The notes under the pieces were generated by a model that was given only the letters and a program-made list of their open reading frames with translations, had not been told where the DNA came from and searched no databases. Made by a program: the position numbers and the translations under genes. Below are positions 1 through 5,858 of a stretch of 7,274 nt of DNA, piece by piece (within the stretch, counting starts at the first letter, position 1; the number at the start of each line of letters is the position of its first letter). Location: positions 1-7,274 of the forward strand of contig JAJBBL010000022.1 in assembly GCA_020532365.1 (NCBI GenBank), in the 5' to 3' direction. Origin of the DNA: Candidatus Cloacimonadota bacterium. GTDB taxonomy: Bacteria; Cloacimonadota; Cloacimonadia; Cloacimonadales; JAJBBL01.

Positions 1-70
1 AGCAAGCCGCCACCCCTACAGAATAAACCGATAAACCATTGGAGTTCATACAGTTATCGAGAACCACACA

Positions 71-140
71 AACAAAGAAAAAGAGTCGCTCGCAGATCTC
101 GGGGATCCCACAGATTAAAAAGAAAAGAAAAATTAAGTAT
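71..140. repeat. Intergenic repeat A, copy 1
   Basis: This copy begins aacaaagaaaaag, continues with tcgctcgcagatctcgg and cagattaaaaag, and ends attaagtat. It matches 202-266 along nearly its whole length. The differences are a missing a before gtcgctcgc, a few substitutions in the ggatccca segment, and extra A/G bases before attaagtat. Its reverse complement has the look of the ATCTGCG...AGATCTGCGAG intergenic repeats found scattered in several environmental bacterial genomes; that resemblance is from memory. Confidence 0.8.
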
Positions 141-167
141 GAGATGAATGGTGATTTAACGGGTAAA

Positions 168-188
168 CGGTTAGCACCTGACGCGTAT
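168..188. repeat. Intergenic repeat B, copy 1
   Basis: The 21 bases differ from 394-414 at only two positions (A/G both times), and both carry the core cctgacgcgtat. In both places an A-rich caaagaaaaag or aaataaagaaaaag segment follows within about 15-20 bases, which ties B to repeat A as parts of one composite element. Confidence 0.7.
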
Positions 189-201
189 TGATAACATAAC
201 G

Positions 202-266
202 AACAAAGAAAAAGAAGTCGCTCGCAGATCTCGGAGATTACGCAGATTAAAAAGATAATTAAGTAT
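202..266. repeat. Intergenic repeat A, copy 2
   Basis: This is the second near-full copy of the repeat seen at 71-140, sharing the caaagaaaaag start, the tcgctcgcagatctcgg core, cagattaaaaag and the attaagtat end. The core contains the short direct repeat cgcagat...cgcagatt. It follows motif B (168-188) by 13 bases, so the two motifs probably belong to one larger unit. Confidence 0.8.
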
Positions 267-393
267 TAGATATACAGCCATCTTATATGCAAAGGTTTAC
301 ACATTGCGAATACAGGTTGGTTAGCCAATTAAAGAGAAAACTGGAGGGGTAGAACCGCCTCCCCTACGAAAAAATCGAACGATTCAATTACCA

Positions 394-446
394 CGGTTGG
401 CGCCTGACGCGTATGGGAACCTTACAAATAAAGAAAAAGAAAAGCG
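394..446. repeat. Intergenic repeat B copy 2 with truncated A
   Basis: Positions 394-414 repeat motif B (19 of 21 bases identical to 168-188). They are followed by an aataaagaaaaag segment that matches the start of repeat A. The similarity stops there: the tcgctcgcagatctcgg core is missing and gcgaagttgtgagg takes its place. Motif C at 354-368 lies just before it, so this is the copy in which the C-B-A order is clearest. Confidence 0.6.
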
Positions 447-485
447 AAGTTGTGAGGTTTTGAAGTTGTGAAGAGGAAAATGAGG

Positions 486-1289
486 TTAGAGGTGGACTAC
501 CTTAACCTCCCTTAATTGCTCTATCTTTTTGGTTAATCTGCTTCTATGGCAGTCGTTAGGGTCCGACTCCATACAGGTTAGAACGATTCTTTTCTTTTTC
601 ATAAGGAGGTCTATAACCTCATTGATTTCCTGTTCTTTTTGGGGGAGGATAGTGTTGGCATAGTAGTCAAAAAGTTCGGTACGGTTAACGATTTGATTTC
701 GTGCTTTTTTAGGGATACCGAGCTCTGGCAGCCAGAGGTAATCTATTCCAACCTCTTCAGAGTAATGCTTGAGTCTTGCGCTAATAAAGTCTCTTTTATG
801 GCTAAACGCCGTTGCTCTGATATCCAGCACTACCTTGATGTCATACTTCACAAGCTCATTAAAATAAGCGTCAATGCTTCGCCCTTCATAACCGAGAGTA
901 TAGAGTATTTCGTCTTGGTCTGCTACAGAATGAGGTTTTGGCATAAGTGAATTAGCTGTTTGTAAAAGTTTGGCGAACTCCATACTGCCGTATGTTAAGG
1001 CTAACTCTGAAAACTCATTCGCTCCTTCAAATTCTGAGGTTTTAGGAGGGTCATAGCAGTAGAGGTATTGCTCATTCTTAGTGAGCAGGTTTTCTTCGGT
1101 TAACTTTTCTATATCGTTACGGACGGTAAACGAAAACGCTCTTCCCTGGTAGGGAAAGAAATCGTAATAGCTTTTGGCAAGCTTCGTCTGTTTGTAGTTA
1201 ATAAACAGCAGAGCTTGCAGAGCTTCATAGCTAACACCGTCCAACACCGAGATTAAGTATAACAGTGCTTTTTGTCTTCTGTAGAGCAT
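486..1289 (-). CDS. DUF488 protein with SocA/Panacea-like N-terminal domain
   Basis: This 267-residue protein has two parts. The C-terminal half (about 129-260) is a DUF488 domain. It begins YTLGYEGRSID, has VLDIRA and a LPELGIP segment, and ends with the family's conserved CMESDPNDCHR motif (Cys239, Glu241, Cys247, His248, Arg249). DUF488 proteins are widespread but their reaction is not established; the Cys/His cluster suggests metal binding or chemistry. The N-terminal part (about 1-80) is helical, and its YYDFFPYQGRAFSF segment (41-54) resembles the YDFxPYxxGxFS motif of SocA/Panacea-type domains known from antitoxins and phage-associated proteins. DUF488 proteins with this extra domain occur elsewhere, so the layout itself is not new. 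The ATG start is fixed by AGGAGG five bases upstream. The gene stands alone, divergent from tRNA-Val, with no toxin-like partner nearby. The family call is secure; the N-terminal domain assignment is an inference. Confidence 0.88.
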   Translation of the reverse strand: MLYRRQKALLYLISVLDGVSYEALQALLFINYKQTKLAKSYYDFFPYQGRAFSFTVRNDIEKLTEENLLTKNEQYLYCYDPPKTSEFEGANEFSELALTYGSMEFAKLLQTANSLMPKPHSVADQDEILYTLGYEGRSIDAYFNELVKYDIKVVLDIRATAFSHKRDFISARLKHYSEEVGIDYLWLPELGIPKKARNQIVNRTELFDYYANTILPQKEQEINEVIDLLMKKKRIVLTCMESDPNDCHRSRLTKKIEQLREVKVVHL

Positions 1290-1294
1290 AGTCG

Positions 1295-1300
1295 CCTCCT
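1295..1300 (-). promoter_or_regulatory. Ribosome binding site of the DUF488 gene
   Basis: A perfect AGGAGG on the minus strand lies five bases before the ATG at 1287-1289. It fixes the start codon and shows that this organism uses canonical Shine-Dalgarno initiation. Confidence 0.85.
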
Positions 1301-1407
1301 ATAGGGAATAAGTTAACTTTTTCTAAAGATTACGGCAATATAATCTCAATTTTCTGAGCTCTTTTTCTCAACATTCTGTTCAATAAAGCTCTTGAAGGAT
1401 GAAAACA

Positions 1408-1438
1408 TTTGACAAAGAACGGGGGTTGTACTCTTTTG
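1408..1438 (+). promoter_or_regulatory. Possible tRNA-Val promoter
   Basis: A perfect TTGACA (-35 consensus) lies at 1409-1414, about 40 bases before the mature tRNA. No good TATAAT follows at 16-18 bases. TATATA at 1444-1449 is too far from TTGACA and too close to the tRNA. Read in the Bacteroidota style, TTTG at 1408-1411 is followed after 23 bases by TTTG at 1435-1438, but the TA of the TAnnTTTG box is replaced by CT. The position is right for a promoter; the exact elements are uncertain. Confidence 0.3.
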
Positions 1439-1453
1439 TTAGGTATATAGAGT

Positions 1454-1530
1454 GGGTGATTAGCTCAGTTGGTTAGAGTGCTACGTTGACATCGTAGAGG
1501 TCACAGGTTCGAATCCCGTATCACCCACCA
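1454..1530 (+). tRNA. tRNA-Val (anticodon GAC), CCA encoded
   Basis: The sequence folds as a full cloverleaf. The acceptor stem is gggtgat (1454-1460) paired with atcaccc (1520-1526), with discriminator A at 1527 and genomic CCA at 1528-1530. The D arm contains gctcagttggttagagt. The anticodon stem ctacg/cgtag encloses the loop ttgacat, giving anticodon GAC, which reads valine codons GUC and GUU. The T loop is ttcgaat. The T stem acagg/cccgt has one A-C mismatch in its middle pair; the rest is regular. The gene stands alone rather than in a tRNA cluster, and radC starts 38 bases after the CCA. Confidence 0.95.
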
Positions 1531-1555
1531 TTTTTTATCGACATTACTATGACGC

Positions 1556-1562
1556 AAAGGGG
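1556..1562 (+). promoter_or_regulatory. Ribosome binding site of radC
   Basis: AAAGGGG lies six bases before the ATG at 1569. It supports this start over an ATG about 20 bases upstream, which runs into a stop codon after six codons. Confidence 0.65.
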
Positions 1563-1568
1563 TTTTTA

Positions 1569-2312
1569 ATGAAAGTTGACAATTCTGGACACCGGAAGCG
1601 CCTAAGAAATCGCTATAAAGAAAACGGGCTGGACGGATTTAACGAATATGAGGTTTTAGAGCTTGTCCTATCCTATTCCTTAGTACGCCAAGATACGAAA
1701 CAGATCGCTAAAAAGCTGCTTGAGAAATATAAAAACTTAATCGATGTGTTGAACGCTCCGGTAGACGAACTTACCGATCTTGATGGTGTAGGGGAGCGTA
1801 CGGCGGTAATGCTGAAGCTGTTTAGAGATACGATGAGTTATGCGCTTCGAAAACCAATCTTTTCCAAAGATTTCATCCAATCAAGTGATGATGTCTATAA
1901 CTACCTGAAAGTATATTTTAAAGGAAAAAGAAATGAAGAGTTTATGGTAATCTACCTTAACTCTGCCCATAGAATACTGAAACACAAAAAGTTAACTCCG
2001 CAAGAGTCAGACACTACCAGCGACTTAATCGTCAAAACCAAAGCACTCGAAATTAAAACTCTATCTGAAGGTACTGTAAATAAAGCGGCTGTGTATATTA
2101 GGCAAATAGTTGAGGATATAATAAGAACTAACGCCGCTGCCGTTATTCTTGCTCATAATCATCCGAGCGGCTCATTAGAAGTATCACAAGAAGACGTTGC
2201 CACTACTTCAAAAATCGCCTCAATCTTAAAAATTCTGGACACAGAGGTCATAGATCATCTAATAATTGGAGATAATGACTACGTATCGCTTCGGGAACGG
2301 AACTTGCTATAG
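1569..2312 (+). CDS. radC: RadC family JAB-domain protein
   Basis: This 247-residue protein of the RadC (UPF0758) family was once linked to DNA repair, but its role is now considered unproven. The N-terminal part has the usual HRxRLRxRY opening (8-16) and a helix-hairpin-helix-like LTDLDGVGERTA (68-79), a non-specific DNA-contacting fold. The C-terminal JAB/MPN domain carries the metalloprotease-type motif H196-N-H198-P-S-G with Asp209 ten residues on (HxHx10D), and ends DHLIIGDNDYVSL as expected. Compared with E. coli RadC, about 23 extra residues lie between HRIL (135-138) and the conserved GTVN (168-171); the reading frame is intact through them. AAAGGGG six bases before the ATG supports the start. 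It follows tRNA-Val closely and may share its transcript. RadC homologues are often found on mobile elements, but no integrase or phage gene is visible here. Confidence 0.93.
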   Translation: MKVDNSGHRKRLRNRYKENGLDGFNEYEVLELVLSYSLVRQDTKQIAKKLLEKYKNLIDVLNAPVDELTDLDGVGERTAVMLKLFRDTMSYALRKPIFSKDFIQSSDDVYNYLKVYFKGKRNEEFMVIYLNSAHRILKHKKLTPQESDTTSDLIVKTKALEIKTLSEGTVNKAAVYIRQIVEDIIRTNAAAVILAHNHPSGSLEVSQEDVATTSKIASILKILDTEVIDHLIIGDNDYVSLRERNLL

Positions 2313-2543
2313 ATCTGCGCTCATAAGAACAGAAGCTCGCTTTTCTCTGCAAACTTAACTCTTTCCTATCTTAAAAGGTGAAGGCGTTCTAACGCTATCC
2401 TTACTCCGTAAACCGCTGGTACCAAACATTATTCGTAATACAATATCCCCTTAAAATCTCTTTGTTCAGAACGATTTGAATGATTTTTATTGACTGAGAA
2501 CGCTTAGCAAACAGCCTCGTAAAAAATACTTAGTAGAGGCTAT

Positions 2544-3479
2544 ATGCAATATAAACATCTTTTTGGGCCAGTCCCTTCGCGCCGATTAGGGGTATCCCTC
2601 GGTGTTGATCTGGTCCCTTTGAAATACTGTCCGATGAACTGTGTATACTGCGAGATTGGTAGAACGGATAATTTGACTATGGAGAGGGCTGAGTATGTCT
2701 CTTACGACGCTATTGTCAAAGAATTAAGAGAGTATTTAGCCGACTCACCTTACCTCGATTACATTACATTTTCTGGCGCAGGTGAGCCTACTCTTAATAG
2801 TAGAATTGGCGACATAGTTACATTTATCAAACAAGAGTTCCCTCAATACAAATTAGCGCTGATCACCAACAGTGCCTTTTTGCCAGACAAACAGTTACGT
2901 GATGAAGTCAATCAAGTTGATCTAATTCTCCCCTCTTTAGATGGGGCTTCCGAGCGTATTTTCAAGTATATCAACCGCCCTAAAGCTGAATTAAAGGCGG
3001 AAGATGTTATCCAGGGATTGATAGATTTCAGGAATGAGAGTAAAGCTGAAATGTGGTTAGAAATCTTTTTCTTGCCGGGTGTAAACGATACTAAAGATGA
3101 ACTTACCCTTCTGAAAACGGCTATCGAAAAGATACAGCCTGATAAAGTACAACTCAACTCTTTGGATCGACCTGGTACTGAAAAATGGGTAATTAAGGAG
3201 AGTGACGAGCAATTAGAAAGCATCGCCAAATTCTTATCCCCCTTACCGGCAGAAGTTATTACCCGCACTGCTTTTAAAGGGGAGTTTCCCAATATCAACG
3301 CCAAGACAGAAGACCGTATCCTCTCTACCTTGCAAAGAAGACCCTGCACGGTTCAAGACTTAACTACTATTCTAAGCCTTCATATCAATGAAATTAACAA
3401 ATATTTAGCACATTTGGAGTCAAAAAACCTTGTGACTAAAAATGAAGAGAAGACGGGGATTTTTTATAGCGTAGTATAA
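2544..3479 (+). CDS. Radical SAM protein (COG0731 type) with C-terminal winged helix
   Basis: This 311-residue protein opens with FGPVPSRRLGVSLGVD (7-22), the signature start of the COG0731 group related to archaeal wyosine enzyme TYW1. C29-P-M-N-C33-V-Y-C36 is the CX3CX2C motif that binds the [4Fe-4S] cluster used to cleave S-adenosylmethionine. GAGEPTL (78-84) is the SAM-contacting GGE-like motif. The TIM-barrel core runs to about 240. Residues from about 255 (DRILSTLQRRPCTVQDL and following) look like a winged-helix domain ending LVTKNEEKTGIFYSVV. To my recollection many bacterial members share this tail. The substrate is unknown; bacteria do not make wyosine, so that name should not be transferred. 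A weak AGAGG lies four bases before the ATG. The gene is a single unit: 231 bases separate it from radC, and a strong terminator follows. Radical SAM chemistry fits an anaerobic or microaerobic cell. Confidence 0.92.
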   Translation: MQYKHLFGPVPSRRLGVSLGVDLVPLKYCPMNCVYCEIGRTDNLTMERAEYVSYDAIVKELREYLADSPYLDYITFSGAGEPTLNSRIGDIVTFIKQEFPQYKLALITNSAFLPDKQLRDEVNQVDLILPSLDGASERIFKYINRPKAELKAEDVIQGLIDFRNESKAEMWLEIFFLPGVNDTKDELTLLKTAIEKIQPDKVQLNSLDRPGTEKWVIKESDEQLESIAKFLSPLPAEVITRTAFKGEFPNINAKTEDRILSTLQRRPCTVQDLTTILSLHINEINKYLAHLESKNLVTKNEEKTGIFYSVV

Positions 3480-3506
3480 CTTTAATAGGGAGTTTAAATA
3501 CTATCT

Positions 3507-3546
3507 GGTGGATGTAGTCTTGTAGCTATATCCACCCTTTTTGTTT
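3507..3546 (+). terminator. Rho-independent terminator of the radical SAM gene
   Basis: The arms ggtggatgtagt (3507-3518) and gctatatccacc (3525-3536) form a 12-pair stem with two G-U pairs and a six-base loop (cttgta). The run ctttttgtttt follows. It lies 27 bases after the radical SAM stop. On the minus strand the hairpin is followed by agatagtatttaaa rather than a T-run, so it would stop the convergent operon less efficiently. No other terminator is visible for that operon. Confidence 0.9.
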
Positions 3547-3550
3547 TACT

Positions 3551-4333
3551 TTATTCTTTCGGTAAAAGCTCAGGTTTAAGAACCTCTTTGAGTGCCTTTT
3601 CAATAATGTCAACCGCAACTGCTGTGTTAACACATGGACCAAAAGGCCTCTCGTTTAACACACCGTATACTGGGATTGGAAAGACATCTTGAAGTCCGTC
3701 AACAAGATCACGCTCACAAGCGACCGCGATAATAAACTTCGGTCTGTTTTGAATAATTATTCGACGGGCTAATGTGCCACCGGTGGCTATGGCAATTTTA
3801 ACACCATACTTTTCAGAAAGCTTTTTAAGGTCGACTATCGTGCATTTGCCACACTCTCTACAATTATTAATATCGATAGTTATTCGGTATTGACATTCGG
3901 TGAACTGTAGACAATGGGGGAGTAGTATTAAGACCTCTTTGGGGTCATAACTCTTCTTTACCACCTTGGTGAAAGTATTGTTAACCGATACGTACGACTC
4001 CCGTATCCTATCTTTTGGTATACCAATGAGTCTGCCCAACACAATAGTAATCGGAAAGAGGAAGCGGATGGTGATTCTGACCGCCCGATTCGTTATCAGA
4101 AAGTTTCGCTCTACATACGAAGTTAAGAGGATTAAGATAATCCCCACGACTACTGTGAGATAAAAGATGCGGAGTAAGGTTAAGATAACAAGAGCAAAAG
4201 TGTGGTTAATTTCGTGTAGACGAGGGGAGATAAACCACCATAGCAGGGTGGTAAGCACCATCATCAACACGAGGCTGGTGGTCATCAGAATGAGAAATAG
4301 GTTTTTGTTTCGTTGCTCTACAAATACCGACAT
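3551..4333 (-). CDS. DUF116 membrane-anchored cysteine-rich protein
   Basis: This 260-residue protein belongs to the DUF116 family, which has no established function. The N-terminus has two membrane helices (about 11-35 and 44-72), with a third hydrophobic, possibly amphipathic stretch near 88-102. The soluble C-terminal domain (about 130-250) carries seven cysteines: Cys141 and Cys147 (PHCLQFTEC), the Cys158/161/164 cluster (CRECGKC), Cys206 (ACERDL) and Cys234 (GPCVNT). The CX2CX2C spacing and the anaerobic setting suggest iron-sulfur or other metal binding; this is inferred. The ATG directly abuts the fmt stop codon, so translation is probably coupled, and a GAGAGG-like site lies within the end of fmt. 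Placement of DUF116 after def-fmt recurs in other anaerobic bacteria as far as I recall, suggesting a lasting link to formyl-methionine metabolism or simple operon inheritance. It appears to be the last gene of the operon. Confidence 0.85.
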   Translation of the reverse strand: MSVFVEQRNKNLFLILMTTSLVLMMVLTTLLWWFISPRLHEINHTFALVILTLLRIFYLTVVVGIILILLTSYVERNFLITNRAVRITIRFLFPITIVLGRLIGIPKDRIRESYVSVNNTFTKVVKKSYDPKEVLILLPHCLQFTECQYRITIDINNCRECGKCTIVDLKKLSEKYGVKIAIATGGTLARRIIIQNRPKFIIAVACERDLVDGLQDVFPIPVYGVLNERPFGPCVNTAVAVDIIEKALKEVLKPELLPKE

Positions 4334-5293
4334 CTAACCTAACCTCTCGCCAATTTCGAGTCGAGCCCCTAAGTTATACTCAAAAGAGCCCATTATCCTC
4401 TTCCCTGCAGCCTGAACCTGCTTAATCTTCAGAGAGTCTTTACCACACGCTACTATAAAGCCGCCATCCTTAGTTTTCTCTATTTCAATAATCGTCCCTG
4501 CAGGTTGACCACTATCTAACTCTACCGGCTCAACCTCCATTATTTTGAGGGGTCTTTCCCGAAAAGTGGTAACTGCTCCGGGGATAAGTGCCAGCCCTCT
4601 GACGAGTCTTTGAATCTCTTTTGCGTCTAAAGCCCAATCGATTATAGTATCACTCTTATTGATTTTATAGCAATAACTTGCCTCTTTATCATTTTGCTCA
4701 ACAGGGGTAATCTCACTTTTCTCTAAGCGTTCTAACAGCTCCAATAGAAGATCTCCCCCCTCCAAAGAGAGCTTATCAGAAAGAGTGGTATAGTTATCCT
4801 TTTCATCGATATGAAGCTTCTTTTGAAGCAGAATTGGACCGTCATCCATCCGAGGGGTCATCTTAAAGATCGTATTACCGGTAATGGTATCCCCTTCAAA
4901 TAACGCTTTGTTTATTGGTGTTGCTCCCCTATATTTAGGCAATAATGAGGGGTGAAGATTAACACACCCAAGACGGGGTAGTTCGAGTATATTCTTGGTT
5001 AAAAAGCCGCCGTACGCAGCAGTGACTATTATATCGGGCTTTAGCTCTGTTAGTTTAGCTATAATAGAAGGTTCTTTTAAGCTTTCGGGCTGTGCCACTT
5101 CAATTGAGTGCTCTTGAGCGAGAACTTTCACCGGTGGCGGCATAAGCTTCAGCTTTCTGCCCTGTTGCCTATCGGGCTGCGTGACCACTAATAACGGCTT
5201 AAATTTTGAGTTTATAAGCCTTTCTAAGGGTGGCACGGCAAACTCAGGAGTACCGAAATAAACTACCCTTTTAATCGGAGTGATAGTAGTCAA
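4334..5293 (-). CDS. fmt: Methionyl-tRNA formyltransferase
   Basis: Fmt transfers a formyl group from 10-formyltetrahydrofolate to methionyl-initiator tRNA in the cytoplasm. The N-terminal Rossmann-like domain starts VVYFGTPEFAVPPLE. The catalytic region reads NLHPSLLPKYRGATPIN followed by MDDGPIL. Counted from the start chosen here, the catalytic residues are Asn112, His114 and Asp150, each offset by exactly six from E. coli Asn106, His108 and Asp144. The C-terminal domain (from about residue 200) includes IDWALDAKEIQRLVRGL. The start is uncertain because there is no ATG. The frame is open to a TTG at 5326, but that has no well-spaced Shine-Dalgarno site and would overlap def by 56 bases. 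The TTG at 5291-5293 has CGGAAA upstream, gives a typical 319-residue protein and overlaps def by 23 bases. The gene pairs functionally with def, whose enzyme removes the formyl group again. Confidence 0.93.
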   Translation of the reverse strand: MTTITPIKRVVYFGTPEFAVPPLERLINSKFKPLLVVTQPDRQQGRKLKLMPPPVKVLAQEHSIEVAQPESLKEPSIIAKLTELKPDIIVTAAYGGFLTKNILELPRLGCVNLHPSLLPKYRGATPINKALFEGDTITGNTIFKMTPRMDDGPILLQKKLHIDEKDNYTTLSDKLSLEGGDLLLELLERLEKSEITPVEQNDKEASYCYKINKSDTIIDWALDAKEIQRLVRGLALIPGAVTTFRERPLKIMEVEPVELDSGQPAGTIIEIEKTKDGGFIVACGKDSLKIKQVQAAGKRIMGSFEYNLGARLEIGERLG

Positions 5294-5858
5294 AGTTATT
5301 TCCGTTTTGATCGGTTTTACTTTCAAACTCTTTAATCTGATTTTTAAGACGAAATAGTTTTACCTTCCCAATCCGATCGGTAAAAACAATGCCGTCTAAA
5401 TGATCATACTCGTGTTGAATGGCTCTGGCGAAAAAGCCTTCACTGCTGTATCTTTTAAGGTTTCCCTCTAAGTCGTAAGCCTCTATTTCAACCTTCAAAG
5501 CACGCTTTACTTCACTTACGATGTCGGGTAAACTCAAACATCCCTCTTCAGCCTCTTCTACCGATTCAGTAGAGATAAACTTTGGATTGATGAAGACCAT
5601 AGGGTTTCTTTGCTGAGTCGCAACCCATTCTGTATCAATGACAAAGATTCTTAAACTTACCCCAACTTGAGGCGCTGCAAGACCTACTCCGTCTTTAACA
5701 TACATAGTCTCAATCATATCGGCGACTATTTTACGCAAATCGTCGTTTATCTCGGTTACCGGCTCAGCTTTGCGCCTGAGAACTTTATCCCCTATAATTC
5801 GAATGGGGAGAACTACGCCTTGAATGTCAGCTATTTGCTCACTTTTTTTCAGGCTCAC
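5271..5858 (-). CDS. def: Peptide deformylase
   Basis: Def is a metalloenzyme that removes the N-formyl group from new proteins at the ribosome. All three family motifs are present in the 195-residue product: GVGLAAPQVG (57-66), EEGCLSLP (104-111, metal ligand Cys107) and QHEYDHLDG (148-156, ligands His149 and His153, catalytic Glu150). Tyr151 stands where Ile or Val is commoner; HEYDH is frequent in Bacteroidota-type deformylases. The start is GTG at 5856-5858, inside the end of yajC (20-base overlap), with AGGGG seven bases upstream; no downstream start would keep the N-terminal strand. The polar C-terminal tail (about 171-195) extends past the catalytic core and is partly encoded by DNA that also encodes the start of fmt. 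Confidence 0.95.
   Translation of the reverse strand: MSLKKSEQIADIQGVVLPIRIIGDKVLRRKAEPVTEINDDLRKIVADMIETMYVKDGVGLAAPQVGVSLRIFVIDTEWVATQQRNPMVFINPKFISTESVEEAEEGCLSLPDIVSEVKRALKVEIEAYDLEGNLKRYSSEGFFARAIQHEYDHLDGIVFTDRIGKVKLFRLKNQIKEFESKTDQNGNNFDYYHSD

Larger units (their letters stand above)
1..485. other. Gene-free region containing diverged composite repeats
   Basis: I see no credible coding frame here. The stretch is A-rich and built from short motifs that recur at irregular distances. Motif C (ccgcc.cccctac) lies at 6-20 and 354-368. Motif B (cctgacgcgtat core) lies at 168-188 and 394-414. Motif A (caaagaaaaag followed by tcgctcgcagatctcgg) lies at 71-140 and 202-266, with a stub at about 426-446. 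The order C-B-A can be followed in the last unit, and less clearly in the first. Two copies of gaagttgtga, 16 bases apart, sit at 446-455 and 462-471. A weak inverted repeat (agggg at 345-349, cccct at 361-365) is also present. The region lies downstream of the DUF488 gene, for which I see no hairpin terminator. Confidence 0.7.

Noticed and set aside
341..368. Hairpin terminator or RNA element at ggaggggtag...cctcccctac
   Set aside because: Only five pairs (agggg/cccct) are truly complementary; the longer match is a mirror rather than an inverted repeat, and no T-run follows.
1..480. CRISPR array
   Set aside because: The repeats are diverged, differ in length and are irregularly spaced, with no constant spacer size and no cas gene.
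639..950. Open frame of 103 codons on the plus strand
   Set aside because: It lies opposite the well-supported DUF488 gene, has no recognisable domain and no ribosome binding site.
2325..2360. Terminator after radC
   Set aside because: The cagaagctcgcttttctctg segment can pair only four or five bases with mismatches and lacks a T-run; I see no convincing terminator or other element in 2313-2543.
2485..2525. Promoter for the radical SAM gene from TTGACT at 2490-2495
   Set aside because: No -10-like box occurs at 16-18 bases; the nearest A/T-rich run is about 24 bases away.
2912..3349. Open frame of 145 codons on the minus strand
   Set aside because: It is antisense to the radical SAM gene, whose motifs are intact; the translated product looks like low-quality shadow sequence.
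3966..4163. Short plus-strand frame opposite DUF116
   Set aside because: It is 65 codons, without Shine-Dalgarno site or domain, and fully inside a supported gene.
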